This document shows positions 59,190 through 64,000 of a stretch of DNA of 64,000 nt, one piece after another (position 1 is the stretch's first letter; every line of letters begins with the position of its first letter). The notes below the pieces were generated by a model. The model was not told the origin of the DNA. It ran no database searches and worked only from the letters and a program-made list of their open reading frames with translations. This DNA is from Sphagnum compactum. Taxonomy: Eukaryota > Bryophyta > Sphagnopsida > Sphagnales. A program made the position numbers and the translations under genes. Location of the stretch: NCBI GenBank assembly GCA_965153455.1, contig OZ234495.1:15062875-15126874 (forward strand). Direction: 5' to 3'.

Positions 59190-60130
59190 TGAATCTCCAC
59201 TGCAAGTCATTTTTGTGTCAGGGAGTGGATGATTGTCGGAATATGCAAAGATCAATGTCATCTTATGGGCATGTATGTACTATGAAGATTGAAAGCTCTT
59301 ACTTCTGACAAGAGCAGTTTGCTCATCACTTTGCTTGGACTACATGGATGGGTTCAGACTTCGATTTGGGGAATTGACAGTTTCTTGTGGTCGGATTGTC
59401 ATCCAGCTTTGCAAGTCTCACACTAAAAGACTCACAAGATTCACACTTTCTTGTGCCCCATGGCAGTCGGTGGGTTTGTCTTGTGCATGCTACCTTAGTA
59501 TCCTTGACAAGAAAGGTAGTACCACCCTTTTCCTACATCCATATTCTTTCCCGCTCTCAAAAGCAAGACTTGAGGAAGTGTTTAGTACTGGAAAAAAATC
59601 ATCAACCGCACCTAATGTAGATCAAGGCTTGCAATTGGGAAAAAAGACCAAACATTTTGCAATTAACTCGTCAATTTAGTTATTGCCCCAAGTTCCAACC
59701 CAATTAATTGGATTTAAAAAATAATAATTACAACAATCTTGAGAAAAGAAAGCTACTAAATGACTTCATCTTTAGTATACATATACACCAGACCTATACT
59801 GAGCCATTTTCACTAATGAACACATGGCAGTGGGGCTGAACTTAATTCATTTTTATGGCCCCACAGTGGAGTAAGCTAGGAAGTTTGGTCACTATAGCCT
59901 AGTAGTAAGGTCCTTTTGATTGTGTGAAGATGAATAACATCCTAGTGCAAGGTCTTTTTGCTTGTTTGAATATGTCATCTCAAGACGAATTTAGGACTTT
60001 AGCCTCCAAATTAGACGACATTTCCCTTGTTAAATATATTGCACTTAGATGCCTAGCTCAATAAGGTGAAATTACCAGGGTAAGTGGGGTTCACGCAAGG
60101 TATTTCTAAGATACATTTGAAGTGCTAGCC
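59190..60130. other. Interval downstream of the ARIADNE pseudogene
   Basis: Frames at 59335-59679 (114 codons) and 59387-59620 (77 codons) overlap on the same strand and show no domain I know. They may be chance frames in former 3' UTR or intergenic DNA. Confidence 0.4.
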
Positions 60131-60134
60131 TATA

Positions 60135-60310
60135 CCTAATGAAAAGCACTAGGAGAAATTCCCTAGTGTTTTTGGAGGCCACCTTTTATCTGTCAAATTG
60201 GCTCCTACGAAAGGGGGCATCTTACACGGACTTCTCCTTAAGAGTGGGAGGGATGTTACATCTACTCCTCAAAAGTAAGCACGATATCCATCCCACTCTT
60301 GACTGGAAAT
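60135..60310 (+). repeat. Dispersed repeat, copy 3 (KFPSVFGGH-coding family)
   Basis: AAAAGCACTAGGAGAAATTC, then CCTAGTGTTTTTGGAGGCCA, followed about 80 bp on by GAGTGGGAGGGA. This parallels copy 1 at 26.4 kb in both order and spacing. Confidence 0.65.
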
Positions 60311-60319
60311 TGACATTTG

Positions 60320-61735
60320 AGCAAAACAGTCCCAATTTGGAAGAGCAACCAGTAACCACAAACCTCCATAAAAGTAATGTAAAATGTCTACTGGTAGAGC
60401 TGGACTTCAACCTGAAAATTTTGGTTGAAAAAAATAAGGAATTTGGTTCAAAAATAGAAAATCTTCATCCTTAACAAGTGCAATTTTATTAGTTACATAC
60501 AGCTTTCAAATTTTTGGAGAAGATGATTGAGCTACCATTTTTCATTGATAGTAAAATTTATAGGATACATAGAATGCATCCTTGTAGGTTGGTTTTATTA
60601 AAAAGAACTCCATTTGAATTTGGGATGAGGGAGAAACAAATCATCAAAGGATGCTCATCCATGAGCACCACACATAGTGAAGGAAAGGAAACTATTTTTT
60701 ATTGTTCCCAACCCCAACTTTGAAAGAAGCTCATTAGGGTGGTGGTGTAGTAAAAAAAAAAGGGAGCATTTACAAAAAGATACTACGTGACATAGATCAC
60801 ATTTGTATTTTAATTCTTCAGGAATAACTAAAAGAAGGCATGTCACAAGATGCTTTTATTCCACAAAGAGTGTTGACTCACAAGATCGTTGCACTGCATC
60901 TTAATTATCTCTAATCTAGACCATGTTCAATAATTTATATATATATATATATATATATAGGAAATGTGGAATATCTCTCTAGAACCTCTCTTAGAACATC
61001 ATAGAATATGAGTTATGACAATGAACTTCTAAGTCAAACAAATAAATGCTCAAAGGATCCATTTGTTCTTGACAAAAGGTTTAGACTCATAATCATCTTC
61101 ATAATCCAACAGCCCCATCTCCCAAGTATTCCCCCAAACTTTAAACTGCAACATCACTTTTCACCAAATTTCTCACTCCATTTTGACTCTTTCAGAGAAT
61201 GATAGCCCTAATGAATCCCCATATATATCCACAGTTACATATTTGAGAGGATTCCCAAAATTCCCTTCTTTCCTCTCGACATTCTCTCTTCCATGACCTC
61301 ATTCTATTCTATATTCCCCTTGGTTCTTCATCATCCTCCTCCATATTTTCTTAATGTTTTATTGAACATGGTTCAATTATAGGAGACATCATTGTTAAGA
61401 TTGCAATGAACTGTCAAGCTTATCTACAGCTGGTTGATTTCTGTGGTTTTAGTTGATTTCTTTGAAGGCCTCATGATATTCACTATTGTCCCTATTATTT
61501 TGCTACATGACTTGTCTTTGATTTTTCTGGGTGTATTAATTGATTGAGTTGTACATAATGTGTGCTAAGGATCAATAAAATTATCCTTTTTTTTACGTTA
61601 GTGTGCAATGTGCCAAACAAAGCACAAATGTGTGTTTAGTAGTGGACTGCATATTTGGTAGTAGACTTGATTAGCAAGTCCTGATCCATTTCCATTTCTT
61701 TATGATCTTTGCTTTACTATAATTCTTTGCATGCT
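60320..61735. other. Flank and possible 5' LTR region of the copia element
   Basis: Contains a (TA)n microsatellite (about 60936-60959) and a TATA-like stretch (CATATATATCC, about 61220). At about 61652, TGGTAGTAGACT resembles the initiator-tRNA primer binding site TGGTATCAGAGC at 8 of 12 positions. A 5' LTR ending just before it (...GACTGCA) is possible, but its partner would lie outside the window. Confidence 0.35.
60936..60959. repeat. (TA)n microsatellite
   Basis: An uninterrupted alternation of T and A of about 24 bases. Confidence 0.95.
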
Positions 61736-61737
61736 AG

Positions 61738-64000
61738 ATGGAGTCTTCTATAAATCACCAGGTTATGGGCCCACAAGGATTCGCATGTGTAATTACTAAG
61801 TTTGTACGAGAAAACTTCCATCTTTGGAAATTCAAAATGCAAATGTTATGGAAAAACAAAGAGTGTTGGAGCATTGTGTCAAGAACAAAAGTCAAACCAA
61901 CAAGTAATTTTATAAAGTGGGAGAAGAAAGATAGGAAGGCTAGGACCTTCATCATCATGGGGTTGCATGATTCATTGCTCTAGAATCTCATAGGAACAAA
62001 AACATCAAAGGAAACATGGGATTGTCTATTAAAGGTCTATGAGACTAGAGGTTTGGCGAATAAGTATTTTTTAAGACATCAATTCTTTGCATACAAAATT
62101 AGTCCTATAGACAACGTGTTGGATCATGTTAACAAAATAAAGTTTATGTCTCAACACCTTGAAGCTATGGGGGAGAAGCTTGAAAATAGTGATGTTGTAA
62201 TGGCCTTGTTGTGTAATTACAACAATTTGATAGTAGCATAAAAATCACAAGTAGATGTTGACCTTAACATTGAATTCATAATAACAAGACTTCTCCATGA
62301 AGAGTTAAAGAGGAAGGATGTTGAAGGATCAAATGAAAGAAGGTCAGTTTTGCTTGTACACACATCCAAAATTATGTCTAGCAATTCAACCATTGATCAA
62401 AAGCTAACTATCAAGAGAGACCAAAAGAAAATTGTGCAACTACTGCAAGAAACCTGGACATTGGGCATGAAATTGCAAGAAGAAAACAATCGACTTACAT
62501 CAGAAAGGATAAGCCAAAGAAATGGTTTTTGTTGCGAAACAAACATTTTTGGCCACAACAAATGTTTTAGTGAATGAAACATGGTACATTGATTTAGGAG
62601 TATTGCAATAGATCACGTTTTAGAAAAACATTTTTTCTAATTATGAGCACATTGTTAAAAGATCTATATACATGGGCAACAATTTTGTCTAGGAGGCCAT
62701 TAAAAAGGGAAGTGTTTGTTTAACCATGAGAGGCAAAGAATGTGAAGTTAAAGGTGTTTTGCAAGAAGTTCTCCATGTTCCTGGTCTTATTAACAACCTC
62801 TTCTCAGTTAAAAAGGCTACAATTCAAGGTCTAAAAGTAAATTTGACAAGAATAATGCAACATAAAAAATAATGATGAAAAAATTCTTGCAAAAGTAGTA
62901 AAGGAAAACAAGATATATATATTGTTATGTTCGCATGTATCGACTCATGACAATGTTCAAATAGCTCAAAAAAAAAGAACTTGAAAGTTTGGCATGAAAG
63001 ATTTGGCCATCTAGAAAAGCAATATTTAAAGTTCCTTGTAAAAGAATTTAATCAATGGCATGGATGCTAGGACAAATCATCAACTTGATTTTTGTGTAGG
63101 TTGTGCTAATGGCAGGCAATGCAAGAATCCTTTCCAAAAAGGAGACCCAAAAAAAAGTTCAAAACTCTTCTAGAATTGGTGCACACATACTTATGTGGCT
63201 TGATGAAAATGACCTTAGTGGGAGGAGCTCGGTTCTTCACGACTTTCACAGATGACAACATAGGATGGTGTGGGCCCACTTTCTAAAACAAAAATCAAAA
63301 GCTTTGGTAGCATTCAAGGAATTCCAAGCTATGGTGGAAACTAGCTCAAGGAAAAAGATCAAGTCCATCCAAAGTGATAATGGCGGTGAGTTCATTTTTA
63401 AAACTTTCAAGGGTCGTTGCAAAACAAAAGGCATTCAACAACAATTCACTCCACCATATAGCCCACAATCCAATGATGTTGTTGAAAGGCTCAATTGAAC
63501 TTTGGTTGAAATGGTTAGGTGCATACTTCATACCAAAAACGTAACCCATAGCTTGTGGGTAGAAGTAGCGGCGATGACTACCTACTTGAAAAATAAGAGT
63601 CTTAAAAGTTATTTGGAAAACAAATCTCCATTAGAAGTTTAGAACGGAAAAAAAACCAAATGTTGAACACCTCAAGGTTTTTGGCAGTGATGTTTTTGTC
63701 CATAAACCAAAGGAGTAAAAGTCAAAGCTAAATAGCAAAAGCACTCTAGGTCTTTTGGTGGGCTATGTAAGCAAGTCTTATAGAGTGTGGATCCCATTTG
63801 AAAGATGGTTGTGCATTAGTAGAAATGTCTTAGTGGTTGAAAACTCACCACAATTTTAAGCCACAAATCCCACAAATGGAATTCATGGTGATGAAGATTA
63901 ACAAAACAACAAGGATTTATAATTCGAAGTTGTTAATGAAAATCATGTTATTAAAGAGACGAAACCACACAAGTTCTTCAAAGACCAATTAGGGAACGGA
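61738..64000 (+). mobile_element. Decayed Ty1/copia retrotransposon, truncated by the window edge
   Basis: The order gag, protease, integrase is the Ty1/copia order; reverse transcriptase would follow beyond the window. Gag runs from the ATG at 61738 (KFVRENFHLWKFKMQML) through 62230. A CCHC zinc knuckle (CNYCKKPGHWA*NC, 62435-62476) has a stop before its Asn. The protease site near 62591 reads IDLGV instead of IDSGA. The pre-integrase block LKVWHERFGHLEK lies near 62980. The integrase core (63170-63500) has the first catalytic Asp changed (HTYLCG) but keeps SDNGGEF and VVERLN. Later, LKVFGSDVFVHKPKE and LLVGYVSKSYRVW are seen. Numerous stops and frame changes show it is inactive. Confidence 0.88.

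Overview
This is nuclear DNA of a land plant. The background is very AT-rich and repeat-laden. It holds decayed Ty3/gypsy and Ty1/copia retrotransposons, CACTA-type and Harbinger-type DNA elements, a scrap of mitochondrial rRNA, and two loci with GT-AG introns that encode plant-type proteins (a jasmonate ZIM-domain repressor and an ARIADNE ubiquitin ligase relic). I cannot name the species. The repeat load and the long JAZ protein would fit a large-genome plant, possibly outside the flowering plants, but that is inference.

Layout. 1-6 kb: AT-rich DNA with no gene, a palindrome-rich tract (1.15-1.34 kb), an array of nine short palindromes (2.98-3.51 kb) and a small telomere-like tract (4.7 kb). 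6.09-8.74 kb: a complete non-autonomous CACTA-type element with matching 3-bp target-site duplications and an internal 25-bp/60-bp tandem array. 15.0-19.5 kb: a decayed Ty3/gypsy element, broken inside reverse transcriptase by an element with inverted ends. 21.51-22.88 kb: a second element with CAC termini and a 3-bp duplication; it shares a tRNA-like and CCTAGG-rich core with the first. 24.9-31 kb: tandem and dispersed repeats and a 135-bp MITE-like palindrome.

32.01-35.27 kb: the one intact gene, a seven-exon JAZ/TIFY repressor of 544 codons plus stop's worth of coding sequence (545 codons including stop). It has a TIFY motif, a Jas degron split by the conserved Jas intron, and two upstream CACGTG G-boxes. 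38.7-45.5 kb: a very large imperfect inverted repeat with arms of about 2.6 kb around a 1.6-kb loop; the loop holds a decayed minus-strand coding region with a zinc-finger-like motif. 45.9 kb: a fragment of mitochondrial small-subunit rRNA. 46-54 kb: dispersed repeats and A-rich duplicated DNA.

54.9-59.1 kb: an intron-retaining ARIADNE (RBR E3 ligase) pseudogene. It runs from the end of the IBR to the C-terminal RanBP2-type zinc finger and carries many frameshifts and stops. A Harbinger-type MITE sits in one of its former introns. 61.7 kb to the window end: a decayed Ty1/copia element with gag, protease and integrase, cut off by the window edge.

Only the JAZ gene looks functional. It should act in the nucleus as a repressor of MYC-type transcription factors that is degraded when jasmonate is perceived. 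Its G-boxes are consistent with the known MYC-to-JAZ feedback loop. The ORFs of 60-130 codons elsewhere are mostly chance reading frames.
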